A stretch of DNA of 50,973 bases from an uncultured Nitrosomonas sp. Lineage in GTDB: Bacteria; Pseudomonadota; Gammaproteobacteria; Burkholderiales; Nitrosomonadaceae. Below the pieces are notes generated by a model, which had not been told where the DNA came from, did not search any database, and saw only the letters and a program-made list of their open reading frames with translations. Shown here in pieces: positions 13,717-23,319 of this stretch. A program made the position numbers and the translations under genes. The stretch is taken from the NCBI GenBank assembly GCA_902826115.1, contig CADEDO010000013.1:1-50973 (forward strand). Reading direction: 5' to 3'. Each line of letters starts with the position of its first letter. The first letter of the stretch is position 1.

Positions 13717-14259
13717 ATGATCAATACTCATCCATTGGCATGGTATGCGGCGTTGACTTCGGTTTCGTATCCTCAACGCAGATGGTTACAGGATCGGGGA
13801 TCATTGACACGCCGGATACAGGATCGCTGTTCACAGTTTAGCGTCAAGCCGATATTTCAGTCACTGAGTCGGGTGTATGGGGATGAGCTGGACGTGATGG
13901 GATTGCGCCATGGTGAATTGGCGATGGTGCGCGAGGTTTTTCTGTATTGTGGCAGCACGCCGGTGGTGTTTGCGCACTCCGTTGTTGCGCGCAAGAATCT
14001 GCGGGGTGCGTGGCGCGGGTTAAGCGGTCTGGGGAATAAATCCCTAGGGACGGTTTTGTTCACCAATCCTAAAATCAGGCGCACTCCATTGGAATTTAAA
14101 AAAATCAGTCGCGGTCATTTTCTTTATGAGCGCGCATGCACACGCATGCAAATTAAGCCTGTAAATCTGTGGGCGCGGCGCTCATTATTTACCCTGCATG
14201 GACAATCCATTTTAGTAACGGAAGTTTTTTTACCGAGCATTCTCGACTTGCCTTCATGA
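13717..14259 (+). CDS. ubiC: Chorismate lyase UbiC
   Basis: Converts chorismate to 4-hydroxybenzoate and pyruvate, the entry step of ubiquinone synthesis. It has 180 residues, a little longer than E. coli UbiC (165). Recognisable family features are the early tryptophan/leucine region, GLRHGELAMVREVFLYC, the VFAHSVVAR segment, and the conserved LGNKSLGTVLFTNP block with following arginines. It overlaps ubiA by four bases (ATGA), and ubiD follows, so three pathway enzymes are encoded together. Confidence 0.88.
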   Translation: MINTHPLAWYAALTSVSYPQRRWLQDRGSLTRRIQDRCSQFSVKPIFQSLSRVYGDELDVMGLRHGELAMVREVFLYCGSTPVVFAHSVVARKNLRGAWRGLSGLGNKSLGTVLFTNPKIRRTPLEFKKISRGHFLYERACTRMQIKPVNLWARRSLFTLHGQSILVTEVFLPSILDLPS

Positions 14260-15125
14260 ATATGGTTGATCGACTAAAAATTTATGTACAGCTCATGCGA
14301 TTGGATAAACCGATTGGCATCCTGCTGTTGTTATGGCCCATGTTATGGGGGTTGTGGTTTGCTGCAAAGGGTATGCCCGATGCGCATGTTTTGGTTATTT
14401 TCGTTTTAGGCACCGTACTGATGCGCTCAGCGGGGTGTGTAATCAATGATTTTGCCGACCGGAAAATTGATCCACATGTCGAACGCACTAAAAATCGCCC
14501 GATGGCTGCCGGCAAAATAGGATCAAAAGAGGCTATTTTATTGGCTACAGGCTTGAGTCTATGCGCTTTCTTACTGATCCTGCCTTTAAATCAATTGACT
14601 ATTCTTCTATCGGTGCCTGCGCTGTTTCTGGCCGGAACATATCCATTTACCAAGCGTTTCTTTGCCATGCCGCAAGCCTATCTGGGTATTGCGTTCAGTT
14701 TTGGTATTCCGATGGCTTTTGCGGCGCAAACAAATAGTTTGCCGCCCCTTATCTGGATCTTGATGCTGGCTAATTTGTTCTGGGTAATCGCTTATGACAC
14801 GGCCTATGCGATTGTCGATAAGCCGGATGATCTGAAAATTGGCATCAAAACCTCCGCGATTACCATGGGACGTTTTGATGTCATGGGCGTGATGCTATGC
14901 CACGGCATGTTTATTGTCATTATGCTGGCAATCGGTCAGTTGCAGGCGATGGGCATGGCTTATTATGCAGGATTGATGATTGCGGTGGGTCTTATTATTT
15001 ATCAATATACTTTGATTCGGAATCGAGACCGGACACTGTGTTTTAAAGCATTCCTACACAACAATTGGGTAGGAATGGTCGTATTTGCGGGAATTGCGCT
15101 CGATTTTCTCATTTATCAAACTTAA
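14256..15125 (+). CDS. ubiA: 4-hydroxybenzoate polyprenyltransferase UbiA
   Basis: Integral membrane prenyltransferase that attaches the polyprenyl tail to 4-hydroxybenzoate in ubiquinone synthesis. I start it at 14256, where its ATG overlaps the ubiC stop as ATGA; this gives 289 residues, the usual length. Longer in-frame starts would intrude far into ubiC. The two aspartate-rich magnesium/prenyl-diphosphate motifs are intact: NDFADRKID (64-72) and DTAYAIVDKPDD (181-192). About eight or nine hydrophobic helices are visible. Confidence 0.94.
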   Translation: MNMVDRLKIYVQLMRLDKPIGILLLLWPMLWGLWFAAKGMPDAHVLVIFVLGTVLMRSAGCVINDFADRKIDPHVERTKNRPMAAGKIGSKEAILLATGLSLCAFLLILPLNQLTILLSVPALFLAGTYPFTKRFFAMPQAYLGIAFSFGIPMAFAAQTNSLPPLIWILMLANLFWVIAYDTAYAIVDKPDDLKIGIKTSAITMGRFDVMGVMLCHGMFIVIMLAIGQLQAMGMAYYAGLMIAVGLIIYQYTLIRNRDRTLCFKAFLHNNWVGMVVFAGIALDFLIYQT

Positions 15126-15150
15126 GCGTTAAGGCATAAGGATTCAGTCA

Positions 15151-16614
15151 ATGAAATATAAAGATCTGCGGGATTTCATCGCGCAACTGGAAGCCATGGG
15201 CGAGCTCAAACGCATTCAAACAGAAATTGATCCTGCGCTGGAAATGACGGAAATCTGTGATCGTATCCTGAAAGCACAAGGCCCGGCAGTATTATTCGAG
15301 AATCCGAAAGGGCATAGCATGCCGGTATTAGGCAATCTGTTCGGCACGCCCAAGCGGGTGGCGTTGGGTATGGGACAGGAATCAGTCGAGGCGTTGCGCG
15401 AAGTCGGGAAATTATTAGCTTATTTGAAAGAACCCGATCCACCTAAGGGTTTGAGAGATGCCTGGGATAAATTACCGGTGCTGAAGCAAGTAATGAATAT
15501 GACGCCGAAAGAATTGAGCAGTGCACCCTGTCAGGAAATAGTGTGGGAAGGTAACGATGTCGACTTGAGCCGGATACCGATTCAAACTTGCTGGCCAGGG
15601 GACGTGGCGCCGCTGATCACATGGGGTCTGACGGTTACTAAAGGGCCCAACAAAACCCGGCAGAACCTAGGCATTTATCGCCAGCAGGTGATTGCGCGCA
15701 ATAAAGTCATTATGCGCTGGCTGGCACACCGGGGAGGGGCGTTGGATTTCCGTGAGTTCAGTTTAATTAATCCGGGTAAACCCTATCCACTGGCAGTGGC
15801 ATTGGGAGCAGACCCAGCGACCATTCTGGGAGCGGTAACGCCGGTACCGGATTCGTTGAGCGAGTATCAGTTTGCCGGATTGCTGCGTGGCTCCAAAACG
15901 GAAGTGGTGAAATGTATTGGCAATGAACTGCAAGTGCCAGCCAGCGCCGAAATTGTGCTGGAAGGCGCGATTTATCCCGATGAAACCGCCTTGGAAGGCC
16001 CTTATGGCGATCATACCGGTTACTACAATGAACAAGAAACTTTTCCGGTATTTACCATTGAACGGATGACCATGCGGCGCAATCCGATTTATCATTCCAC
16101 TTATACCGGTAAACCACCGGATGAACCGGCCATACTCGGCGTGGCGCTGAATGAAGTATTCGTGCCTCTGTTGCAAAAGCAATTCCCGGAAATCACCGAT
16201 TTTTATCTGCCACCGGAAGGGTGTTCTTACCGCATGGCGGTGGTCAGCATGAAAAAGCAGTATGCCGGCCATAGCAAGCGCGTGATGTTTGGTATCTGGA
16301 GTTTTCTGCGCCAGTTCATGTACACCAAATTTATCATCGTCACTGATGATGATATTAACGTTCGCGACTGGAAAGAAGTCATCTGGGCGATTACCACGCG
16401 GGTTGATCCAGCAAGGGATACGTTGATTATTGAGAATACACCGATAGATTATCTGGATTTTGCCAGTCCGATCTCAGGATTGGGCGGAAAAATGGGACTG
16501 GATGCGACCAATAAATTTCCAGGAGAAACCAACCGGGAGTGGGGTACTCCCATTATGATGGATGACGAGACCAAGAAGAAGGTCGATTTGATATGGGGAG
16601 AATTGGGGTTGTGA
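15151..16614 (+). CDS. ubiD: 4-hydroxy-3-polyprenylbenzoate decarboxylase UbiD
   Basis: Prenylated-FMN-dependent decarboxylase of the step after UbiA. It has 487 residues (E. coli 497). The N-terminal [18 protein letters not shown], the central [10 protein letters not shown] and [10 protein letters not shown] segments near the cofactor site, and [13 protein letters not shown] with its conserved acidic residues are typical. An AAGGAT ribosome site precedes the ATG. The flavin prenyltransferase gene ubiX, needed to make prenyl-FMN, is not in this window. The gene lies 25 bases after ubiA, in one apparent operon. Confidence 0.95.
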   Translation: MKYKDLRDFIAQLEAMGELKRIQTEIDPALEMTEICDRILKAQGPAVLFENPKGHSMPVLGNLFGTPKRVALGMGQESVEALREVGKLLAYLKEPDPPKGLRDAWDKLPVLKQVMNMTPKELSSAPCQEIVWEGNDVDLSRIPIQTCWPGDVAPLITWGLTVTKGPNKTRQNLGIYRQQVIARNKVIMRWLAHRGGALDFREFSLINPGKPYPLAVALGADPATILGAVTPVPDSLSEYQFAGLLRGSKTEVVKCIGNELQVPASAEIVLEGAIYPDETALEGPYGDHTGYYNEQETFPVFTIERMTMRRNPIYHSTYTGKPPDEPAILGVALNEVFVPLLQKQFPEITDFYLPPEGCSYRMAVVSMKKQYAGHSKRVMFGIWSFLRQFMYTKFIIVTDDDINVRDWKEVIWAITTRVDPARDTLIIENTPIDYLDFASPISGLGGKMGLDATNKFPGETNREWGTPIMMDDETKKKVDLIWGELGL

Positions 16615-16647
16615 TGATTATTTTCTGTCATAGCCTTATTGCATAAC

Positions 16648-16992
16648 ATGCGTGAGATTGGGTATGCCGTTCTTTTGCTGATCATGAGTAACGTCTTCAT
16701 GACTTTTGCTTGGTATGCGCATTTAAAGGAGCTGAACCACAAACCGTGGATTATTGCCGCACTGATCAGTTGGGGTATCGCATTTTTCGAGTATATGCTG
16801 CAGGTTCCCGCCAATCGGATTGGCTTCACCGTGCTCTCTGTGGCGCAACTTAAAATACTTCAAGAAGTGATTACCCTCAGTATTTTCGTGCCTTTTGCAT
16901 TATTTTATCTGAAAGAGCCACTGAAACTGGATTATCTGTGGGCAGCGCTGTGCATGGTGGGTGCAGTTTACTTCATGTTTCGCGCAAAATAG
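16648..16992 (+). CDS. DUF486 family small membrane protein
   Basis: I use the ATG at 16648 (114 residues). A TTG at 16639 would add three residues; neither has a clear ribosome site. Four hydrophobic helices are visible: about 4-22, 33-52, 60-85 and 92-110. The pattern MSNVFMTFAWYAHLK and the later YLKEPLKLDYLWAALCM are those of DUF486, a family with the look of small multidrug/metabolite transporters (half-size DMT). Its function is unknown. It follows ubiD by 33 bases and runs convergent with truB, whose stop is 16 bases away; no terminator hairpin is seen between them. Confidence 0.8.
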   Translation: MREIGYAVLLLIMSNVFMTFAWYAHLKELNHKPWIIAALISWGIAFFEYMLQVPANRIGFTVLSVAQLKILQEVITLSIFVPFALFYLKEPLKLDYLWAALCMVGAVYFMFRAK

Positions 16993-17008
16993 TTTATCCA
17001 ACTAATCA

Positions 17009-17944
17009 TTACGCATCGGCTAACAGGCGTTTGGCAGCAATCTTTTGCTCAGCAATGATTTCACCGAGTCCTATGAATTGCTGTTGATGGTCATATAATC
17101 GCACAGCCTGACCTTCCGACAAATCACAGAAACTTTTTGGATTCAAAATGATTCGCCCTTGCAGCATATGCGTAGCGGCCAATTCATCCAGACTAATTGC
17201 TGTAAATGCTTGTAACAAGCTGTCAATCGGGAGCAAGCAGCCATCGCGCATATCGACATCCATGACTTCCAGTGCCGATAATGTGCGCGCTTGGGGCAGA
17301 TCAAAACGATCGATGACGGTACGCCGCAATTGCGTTAAATAAGCACCTCCATATCCCAATGCTTTGCCAATATCTTCGGCCAGCGTTCGGATGTAGGTGC
17401 CGGTTCCGCATTGGATCACCAACTGGAGTTCAGTTGCAGTTAATACTTTGATCTGTATGGCATAGATCGAAATTTCCCGTGCCGGACGTTCAATGGATTC
17501 ACCATGTCGCGCATAAACATAGAGCGGTTTTCCCTGATGTTTCAGTGCACTGTACATGGGAGGGGTTTGCATGATCTTACCAATAAAGCGACTCAGCACT
17601 TGTTCGCATTCTGATAAGGTCGGATGGTCATTTTTTGTTGAAACCTGGCTGATTTCACCTTCGGCATCACCAGTGGTACTTAGAAAACCGAGCCTTAAGG
17701 TGGCCTCATAAGTTTTGTTTGCACCTAATAATAGCGATGAGAATTTAGTAGCCTCACCGAAGCAAAGCGGCAGCAATCCAGTGGCCATGGGATCCAGTGT
17801 GCCGGTATGGCCGCACTTGGCTGCCGAAAATATTCGTTTTGCTATTTGCAGGGCTTTGTTGGATGAGATACCGAAGGGCTTATCCAGCAATAGAACGCCA
17901 TTAATCGTGCGCTTGACAGTTTTGGGAGAAAGTTTCAGTGGCAT
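17009..17944 (-). CDS. truB: tRNA pseudouridine(55) synthase TruB
   Basis: Makes the universal pseudouridine 55 in the tRNA T loop. I begin it at the ATG at 17944 (311 residues); a TTG at 17959 would add five. The core start NGVLLLDKPFGISSN and the catalytic aspartate D51 in GHTGTLDPMATG are present, along with KTYEATLRLG and the RTLAEDIG segment. The C-terminal part has the TruB-II/PUA-like end. It closes the rimP-nusA-infB-rbfA-truB operon; the rbfA stop is 27 bases upstream. rpsO and pnp, often next in this order, do not follow. Confidence 0.95.
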   Translation of the reverse strand: MPLKLSPKTVKRTINGVLLLDKPFGISSNKALQIAKRIFSAAKCGHTGTLDPMATGLLPLCFGEATKFSSLLLGANKTYEATLRLGFLSTTGDAEGEISQVSTKNDHPTLSECEQVLSRFIGKIMQTPPMYSALKHQGKPLYVYARHGESIERPAREISIYAIQIKVLTATELQLVIQCGTGTYIRTLAEDIGKALGYGGAYLTQLRRTVIDRFDLPQARTLSALEVMDVDMRDGCLLPIDSLLQAFTAISLDELAATHMLQGRIILNPKSFCDLSEGQAVRLYDHQQQFIGLGEIIAEQKIAAKRLLADA

Positions 17945-17971
17945 TGCTGCGTGCGACAAGCATGCTTGTAT

Positions 17972-18370
17972 TTATTGGTTCTCTGGATCTGTGTCTGGAT
18001 CTGCATGGTGAGACGTTTGGTCTTGTGCGATGGCTTCATCAATCAGTTTTGATAGTCGAACGCCTCGCTCAACCGATTCATCATAGACAAAATGCAATTG
18101 CGGAATAATTCGAAGTTTCATACGGTGCGATAAATTTGAGCGTAAAAAACCTTTAGCATGTTCAAGACCTTTTTCCACCAGAAAGTTATCTTCTTTGCTG
18201 CCTAATGTAGTGTAGAACACTTTGGCATGACTATAGTCACGCGTCACTTCAACGGCAGTAATGGTGATTTGCCCTACACGCGGATCTTTGATTTCGTGTT
18301 GGATCAGATCAGCCAATTCACGCTGTATCTGGTCAGCAACACGAAGTGTGCGGGAATAGTCTTTTGGCAT
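17972..18370 (-). CDS. rbfA: 30S ribosome-binding factor RbfA
   Basis: A KH-fold assembly factor that binds the 30S subunit and helps mature the 5' end of 16S rRNA; it is linked to cold adaptation in E. coli. It has 132 residues. The start RTLRVADQIQRELADLIQHE, the DPRVGQITITAVEVTRDYSHAKVF core and the segment RMKLRIIPQLHFVYDESVE are typical. The C-terminal tail is acidic and proline/aspartate-rich. It follows infB by 29 bases. Confidence 0.96.
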   Translation of the reverse strand: MPKDYSRTLRVADQIQRELADLIQHEIKDPRVGQITITAVEVTRDYSHAKVFYTTLGSKEDNFLVEKGLEHAKGFLRSNLSHRMKLRIIPQLHFVYDESVERGVRLSKLIDEAIAQDQTSHHADPDTDPENQ

Positions 18371-18399
18371 ATGAAAATGTTAGTCGATTAGCGCAACTG

Positions 18400-21057
18400 T
18401 TATAGGAAGCGAGCTGTTTCGACAATTTCATAAGCTTCTAATTGATCCCCAACCTGAATATCATTGAAGTTTCTTAAGGATAATCCGCACTCGAATCCTT
18501 CCCGAACTTCCTTGACGTCATCTTTAAAGCGTTTCAGTGAATCCAATTCACAACTGTGAATGACCAGGCCATCGCGCAGTACTCTGATCAGTGAATTTCT
18601 TTTGATAATGCCATCCAGGACATAGCAACCAGCAACTACGCCAACCTTAGGAATACGATAAATCTCGCGTACATCGACCAGACCCATAATGCTCTCTTTG
18701 CGATCTGGCGACATCATGCCTGAAAGAGCAGCTTTAATCTCATCGACGGCTTCATAAATGATGTTGTAGTAGCGAACATCAACACCGCTAGAAGCGATGA
18801 GTTTGCGCGCACTGGCGTCGGCTCGCACATTAAAGCCGATGACAACCGCTTTGGAGGCGAGTGACAAATTGATATCCGATTCAATGATGGCACCCACTCC
18901 GCTATGAATGATATTAACTTTCACTTCATCGGTGGACAATTTTTGCAGCGCATAGGCCAAAGCTTCACAGGAGCCTTGAACATCAGCTTTGATGATCAGG
19001 GCAAGCACTTTTACATCGGCTTGTTGATCAAAAACATTCTCTAGTTTTGCCGCTTGCTGTTTGGCAAATTTCACATCACGATACTTGCCTTGGCGGAATA
19101 GGGCGATTTCTCTCGCTTTGCGTTCATCATCCAGTGCAAAGACAATTTCACCGGCTTCAGGCACCTCTGACAGGCCTTGAATTTCAACCGGAATAGAAGT
19201 TCCTGCCTGTTTAATGGCTTTGCCATTTTCATCATTCATAGCCCGAACTTTGCCATAAACAGCTCCGGCCAGTAAGACGTCTCCGCGTTTTAAGGTTCCT
19301 GATTGCACCAAGATCGTTGCCACCGGACCACGACCTTTATCCAAACGTGATTCGATCACTACTCCTTTTGCAGCCGTTGTTGTAGGGGCCTTTAGTTCCA
19401 GAACTTCAGCTTGCAGAAGTATGCTTTCCAGAAGGGAGTCAACACCTTGACCAGTTTTTGCCGATACTTCAACGAACATCGTGTCACCACCCCAATCTTC
19501 TGGAACGACCTCATGCGCAACCAGTTCATGGCGGATACGTTCAACATTCGCTTCCGGCTTATCGATTTTATTAACAGCGACGATGATCGGAATTTTTGCG
19601 GCTTTGGCATGATGAATGGCTTCGATGGTTTGCGGCATGACACCATCATCCGCTGCAACTACCAGAATAACAATATCGGTGATCTTCGTGCCACGTGCAC
19701 GCATCGCAGTAAATGCTTCGTGCCCCGGAGTATCCAGGAAAGTGATCATGCCGTGATCGGTTTCGACATGATAAGCGCCAATATGCTGAGTAATTCCACC
19801 AGCCTCGCCACCCGCGACGCGCGTACGGCGAATATAATCCAACAGAGAAGTTTTACCGTGATCAACGTGCCCCATGACTGTCACCACAGGCGCACGTGGT
19901 AACAATTCTGCTTCGGTAGCTGAGGTTTCACTATCAGCTAAGAAAGTTTCCGGATTATCCATTTCAGCATATTTCGCAATATGTCCCATTTCTTCGACAA
20001 TAATCATGGCTGTATCTTGGTCTAGCATCTGGTTAATGGTTACCATGCTGCCCATTTTCATCAGTACTTTGATGACATCAGCCGCCTTGACCGACATTTT
20101 TTGCGCTAATGCACTGACAGAAATTGTTTCCGGTACCATGATTTCACGAACTATCGGTTCAGTTGGCGCAGAAAAAGCATGGGCATTTTGATCTTCCATA
20201 TGCACCGGTTTGCTATGTTTATCTCTGCGCGTTCGCCATCCTTGAGTGCTGTTAGCAAGATCACCACGGGTTTTAACGCTGCGTTTTTTAGTGCTTTCAT
20301 CTTTCCAAACTACTTGTTGTTTGGCTTGTTTCTTTTTCTTATCTGCTTTATCGTCTGGTTTTATGGCAGGTTTATGCAACGTACCTTCAGTCGAATTGCC
20401 TGAAGATTGAGATTCTACTGGCTGTTCAGCAGGCTCAGGTGTTTTGGTGAGTTCTCCTAGAGTCTCTTTATTGCTTTCGGTAGAAATTGCCGAGACGGGT
20501 TCGGTCGATAGCGGTGCTTCGTCGGAGATTAATTCCTGTTGTTCATCGTTTTTCTTGACGATTTCAGCGGTTTCGGTTTTCTTGCGTTCTCTCTTTTTTC
20601 TAACTTCTTCAGCTTGACGTGCAATTAGCTCAGCCTGTTTTCTGGCTTCTTCTCTGCGCAATTCCAGTTGATTGGCATCTATGATTGGTTCTTTAACTGG
20701 CGGGCGATTGACGACTTCAGGCGGTGCGGTTGTTGCCGGTGCTGGTTCTGAATCTCCAGAAACTGGCTTTGTTAACGTGCGTCTTTTCCTCACTTCAACC
20801 TGAATGGTGCGCGGCCGACCTGTACTATCTGATTTGCGAATTTCAGAAGTTTGACGGCGAGTTAGAGTTACTTTGCCTTTGGTATCGGTAGCTCCATGAG
20901 TTCTTCTAAGATAATCAAGCAATTGTGCTTTATCTTGCTCTGTTAAACTGTCTTCCGCCAGCATTTTTTTTACGCCAGCAGCTTTAAGTTGCTCCAGCAA
21001 AACTACTGGTAACAAGCCCAGTTCATTAGCAAATTGTTCTACACTCATTTGAGCCAT
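18400..21057 (-). CDS. infB: Translation initiation factor IF-2
   Basis: GTPase that places initiator tRNA on the 30S subunit and promotes subunit joining. It has 885 residues. The N-terminal IF2 domain (about 1-55, [20 protein letters not shown]) is followed by a long charged linker rich in K, E and P (about 70-290), then a second IF2-N-like domain (about 310-360). The G domain has G1 GHVDHGKT (396-403), DTPGHEAF and NKIDKPEAN; beta-barrel and C-terminal tRNA-binding domains follow. AAGGG precedes the ATG at 21057. An internal start giving a shorter isoform, as in E. coli, is possible but not evident. Confidence 0.97.
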   Translation of the reverse strand: MAQMSVEQFANELGLLPVVLLEQLKAAGVKKMLAEDSLTEQDKAQLLDYLRRTHGATDTKGKVTLTRRQTSEIRKSDSTGRPRTIQVEVRKRRTLTKPVSGDSEPAPATTAPPEVVNRPPVKEPIIDANQLELRREEARKQAELIARQAEEVRKKRERKKTETAEIVKKNDEQQELISDEAPLSTEPVSAISTESNKETLGELTKTPEPAEQPVESQSSGNSTEGTLHKPAIKPDDKADKKKKQAKQQVVWKDESTKKRSVKTRGDLANSTQGWRTRRDKHSKPVHMEDQNAHAFSAPTEPIVREIMVPETISVSALAQKMSVKAADVIKVLMKMGSMVTINQMLDQDTAMIIVEEMGHIAKYAEMDNPETFLADSETSATEAELLPRAPVVTVMGHVDHGKTSLLDYIRRTRVAGGEAGGITQHIGAYHVETDHGMITFLDTPGHEAFTAMRARGTKITDIVILVVAADDGVMPQTIEAIHHAKAAKIPIIVAVNKIDKPEANVERIRHELVAHEVVPEDWGGDTMFVEVSAKTGQGVDSLLESILLQAEVLELKAPTTTAAKGVVIESRLDKGRGPVATILVQSGTLKRGDVLLAGAVYGKVRAMNDENGKAIKQAGTSIPVEIQGLSEVPEAGEIVFALDDERKAREIALFRQGKYRDVKFAKQQAAKLENVFDQQADVKVLALIIKADVQGSCEALAYALQKLSTDEVKVNIIHSGVGAIIESDINLSLASKAVVIGFNVRADASARKLIASSGVDVRYYNIIYEAVDEIKAALSGMMSPDRKESIMGLVDVREIYRIPKVGVVAGCYVLDGIIKRNSLIRVLRDGLVIHSCELDSLKRFKDDVKEVREGFECGLSLRNFNDIQVGDQLEAYEIVETARFL

Positions 21058-21125
21058 TTATAACCCTTCAGCAATCAAAATTACAAGTAGGTTCTTGATA
21101 AGATATTATTAATATGCAATTTAAA

Positions 21126-22598
21126 TCAAGTAAACCAAGGTTCACGTGCTTTGATAATCAATTGATTCGCACGTTCAATATCTATACCTGTCATTTCTAC
21201 CAAATCATCGGCAGCCAAGTCAGCCAAGTCAGCTTGTGTATTAATACCTTGTGATGCCAGTTCTCGCACTATATTAATATCCATTCCTTCTAATGACAGT
21301 AAATCTTCAGCAACATGTTCAACTTTTTCTTCGTTCGCAATGGCGTCAGTTAATAACACATTGCGCGCACGATTGCGTATTTCATTGACAGTTTCAGCGT
21401 CTAATGATTCAATTTCCAGCATTTCATTGAGCGGTACATAAGCCACTTCTTCCAGTGTCACAAATCCTTCCTGCACCAATATTTCTGCTATTTCTTCGTC
21501 AACATCCAGTTTTTTCATGAAGAGCTGACAAATGACCGATGATTCTTCTTCGTGTTTGACTTTGGATTCCTCCACCGTCATGATGTTTAGCTCCCAACCA
21601 GTCAACTCAGAAGCGAGTCGCACGTTTTGTCCACCGCGTCCTATCGCTTGGGCTAGATTATCATCATCGACGACGATGTCCATACTATGTTTTTCTTCAT
21701 CAACCATGATGCTGCTAATTTCTGCAGGTGACAGCGCATTGATGATGAAAGTTGCTGGATCATCTGACCACAAAACGATATCAACACGTTCTCCGGCTAA
21801 TTCACTGATGACGGCTTGCACTCTAGACCCGCGCATACCTACGCACGTGCCAATGGGATCAATTCTTTGATCGTTTGATTTAACTGCAATTTTGGCGCGC
21901 GACCCTGGATCTCGTGCGGCTACTTTAATTTCTAGCAAACCCTCTTCGATTTCCGGCACTTCTAACTCAAACAATTTCATCAGAAACTCTGGAGAAATGC
22001 GCGAAAGCTTTAATTGTGGACCTCTGGAGGCGCGATCGACTTTATATAAATAGGCGCGAACCCGATCACCGACACGCAAATTTTCTTTTGGTATCATCTG
22101 ATCACGGGATAGCTCGGCTTCAATTTTCCCCGATTCGATGATGGCATTGCCGCGTTCCATTCTTTTAATTGTGCCATTCACTAAATAATCTCCTCTTTCA
22201 AGAAAATCATTTAATGTCTGCTCACGCTCTGCATCGCGTATTTTTTGAAATATTACCTGTTTTGCTGCTTGCGCTCCAATTCGGCCAAACTCGATCGGTT
22301 CCAAAGGTTTTTCACAGAAATCGCCTAGGCTGGTATTCGCATTGGTTTCTCGAGCCTCACTCAGTGCGATTTGACGATCAGGATCTTCTACCGCCTCATC
22401 TTCCACCACTAACCAGCGACGAAAGGATTGATAATCTCCGGTCACTCTATCAATAGAAACGCGTGCTTCAATATCTTCTTGAAACCGTTTTTTTGTGGCA
22501 GATACCAGTGCAAGCTCAAGAGCTGTAAAAACTATTTCTTTTTCAACAGCTTTTTCACGTGCTAATGCATCAACCAATAGTAAAATTTCGCGGCTCAT
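21126..22598 (-). CDS. nusA: Transcription termination/antitermination protein NusA
   Basis: RNA-polymerase-associated factor for pausing, termination and antitermination. It has 490 residues in the family order: N-terminal RNAP-binding domain (1-125), S1 domain (about 135-200), KH1/KH2 (about 205-350, with [15 protein letters not shown] and [17 protein letters not shown]), then two C-terminal acidic helical repeats (about 360-490) as in other proteobacteria. A strong GGAGGA ribosome site precedes the ATG. Within the last repeat the DNA carries a short tandem duplication (CAGCCAAGT twice near 21215), seen in the protein as ADLADLA. In E. coli NusA represses its own operon. Confidence 0.97.
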   Translation of the reverse strand: MSREILLLVDALAREKAVEKEIVFTALELALVSATKKRFQEDIEARVSIDRVTGDYQSFRRWLVVEDEAVEDPDRQIALSEARETNANTSLGDFCEKPLEPIEFGRIGAQAAKQVIFQKIRDAEREQTLNDFLERGDYLVNGTIKRMERGNAIIESGKIEAELSRDQMIPKENLRVGDRVRAYLYKVDRASRGPQLKLSRISPEFLMKLFELEVPEIEEGLLEIKVAARDPGSRAKIAVKSNDQRIDPIGTCVGMRGSRVQAVISELAGERVDIVLWSDDPATFIINALSPAEISSIMVDEEKHSMDIVVDDDNLAQAIGRGGQNVRLASELTGWELNIMTVEESKVKHEEESSVICQLFMKKLDVDEEIAEILVQEGFVTLEEVAYVPLNEMLEIESLDAETVNEIRNRARNVLLTDAIANEEKVEHVAEDLLSLEGMDINIVRELASQGINTQADLADLAADDLVEMTGIDIERANQLIIKAREPWFT

Positions 22599-22624
22599 AG
22601 TCCTCCAGCCAAATTTTTATATAA

Positions 22625-23053
22625 CTACAATTTTGGAACCAAACGGGCTTTTCCAAGATTACTCAATTCGAGATCTAACAATTTCCCTTCGACTTCAAGC
22701 TTAATTATGCCATCATTTACTTCCCGCAAAACTCCCACAAAATTTCTTTGTCCCTGAACAGGAACCCGCAGTTTCAATTTAATTGTTTCTCCTATAAAAC
22801 GGAGAAAGTCGGTTTCTTTTCTCAGGGGCCTGTCGAGGCCTGGTGAAGAAACTTCCAGTCGGCCATAGTCAATATTTTCGACTATGAGTAATCGACTTAA
22901 GTGATTGCTGATGGTGACACAATCATCAATTGTGATACCACCTTCCTTATCTACAAATATTCTTAATAATTTGCTGCGCGCTAATTGTTCGACGTCAACC
23001 AACTCATAGCCCATTCCTTCCAGAGTCGATTCTAACAATTCTTCTAATGCCAT
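22625..23053 (-). CDS. rimP: Ribosome maturation factor RimP
   Basis: 30S assembly factor and first gene of the nusA-infB operon. I start it at 23053 ([20 protein letters not shown], 142 residues), preceded by CGGAG; the in-frame ATG at 23095 would add 14 non-family residues encoded by a terminator-like hairpin. Conserved parts are the GYELVDVE start, [15 protein letters not shown], and [10 protein letters not shown]. The nusA start is 26 bases downstream. Confidence 0.94.
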   Translation of the reverse strand: MALEELLESTLEGMGYELVDVEQLARSKLLRIFVDKEGGITIDDCVTISNHLSRLLIVENIDYGRLEVSSPGLDRPLRKETDFLRFIGETIKLKLRVPVQGQRNFVGVLREVNDGIIKLEVEGKLLDLELSNLGKARLVPKL

Positions 23054-23068
23054 AGCTCCGCCACAAAT

Positions 23069-23092
23069 AAAAAATGGGCTGAAAAAGCCCAT
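23069..23092 (-). terminator. Terminator-like hairpin in the rimP leader (possible attenuator)
   Basis: Read on the minus strand, ATGGGCT (23092 side across to 23086) pairs with AGCCCAT (23080-23074), a perfect 7-bp stem with a 5-base loop, followed by a T6 run ending at 23069. It lies 15 bases before the rimP start and just after the likely promoter. No minus-strand gene lies upstream (acs is divergent), so it cannot simply end a neighbour. Attenuation is inferred. Confidence 0.6.
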
Positions 23093-23107
23093 CAAATCTA
23101 TTCGTGC

Positions 23108-23136
23108 ATTTTACCAAAAGTTTACAAAATATGAAA
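23108..23136 (-). promoter_or_regulatory. Candidate sigma70 promoter of the rimP operon
   Basis: On the minus strand TTTCAT (-35, 23136-23131) and TAAAAT (-10, 23113-23108) are separated by exactly 17 bases. The -10 matches at 5 of 6 positions, the -35 at 3 of 6. A start near 23101 would put the terminator-like hairpin at about +10 to +28. Confidence 0.4.
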
Positions 23137-23196
23137 CACAAACTTCGTTAGCAGTAATGTTTTAGCGATTATTAACGCTTTTTCATACATTATCCT

Positions 23197-23230
23197 GTAT
23201 TTTTTGTGATTACCGGGTCACAAAAAATAC
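23197..23230. promoter_or_regulatory. 13-bp perfect inverted repeat with TGTGA/TCACA cores upstream of acs
   Basis: GTATTTTTTGTGA (23197-23209) is perfectly complementary to 23218-23230 across the 8-base centre TTACCGGG. TGTGA-N-TCACA half-sites recall CRP-family operators, but the centre is 8 bases rather than the usual 6. It is about 70 bases before the predicted acs start and could also affect divergent rimP. A regulator site is inferred. Confidence 0.5.
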
Positions 23231-23268
23231 GTTCAGAAATAAGAAGTATAAATTGAGCATTCTGCCAG

Positions 23269-23277
23269 TGATACAAT
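23269..23277 (+). promoter_or_regulatory. Candidate extended -10 promoter of acs
   Basis: TGATACAAT fits the extended -10 pattern TGnTATAAT with one mismatch. No good -35 is seen at normal spacing, which is tolerable for extended -10 promoters or activator-dependent ones. The start would be near 23284, 36 bases before the acs ATG. Confidence 0.4.
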
Positions 23278-23319
23278 CCTGTCCAGCAAACTGAACAAAC
23301 GAAATGCCGGAGAAATTTC

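Noticed and set aside
15763..16272. Minus-strand open frame of 169 codons inside ubiD
   Set aside because: It lies antisense to an intact ubiD and has the low-complexity composition expected of a shadow frame.
19411..19902. Plus-strand open frame of 163 codons inside infB
   Set aside because: It is antisense to the conserved GTPase region of IF-2 and shows no family features.
21208..21232. Short tandem repeat (CAGCCAAGT twice)
   Set aside because: It lies in frame in the nusA C-terminal repeat and only encodes ADLADLA; it is not an independent element.
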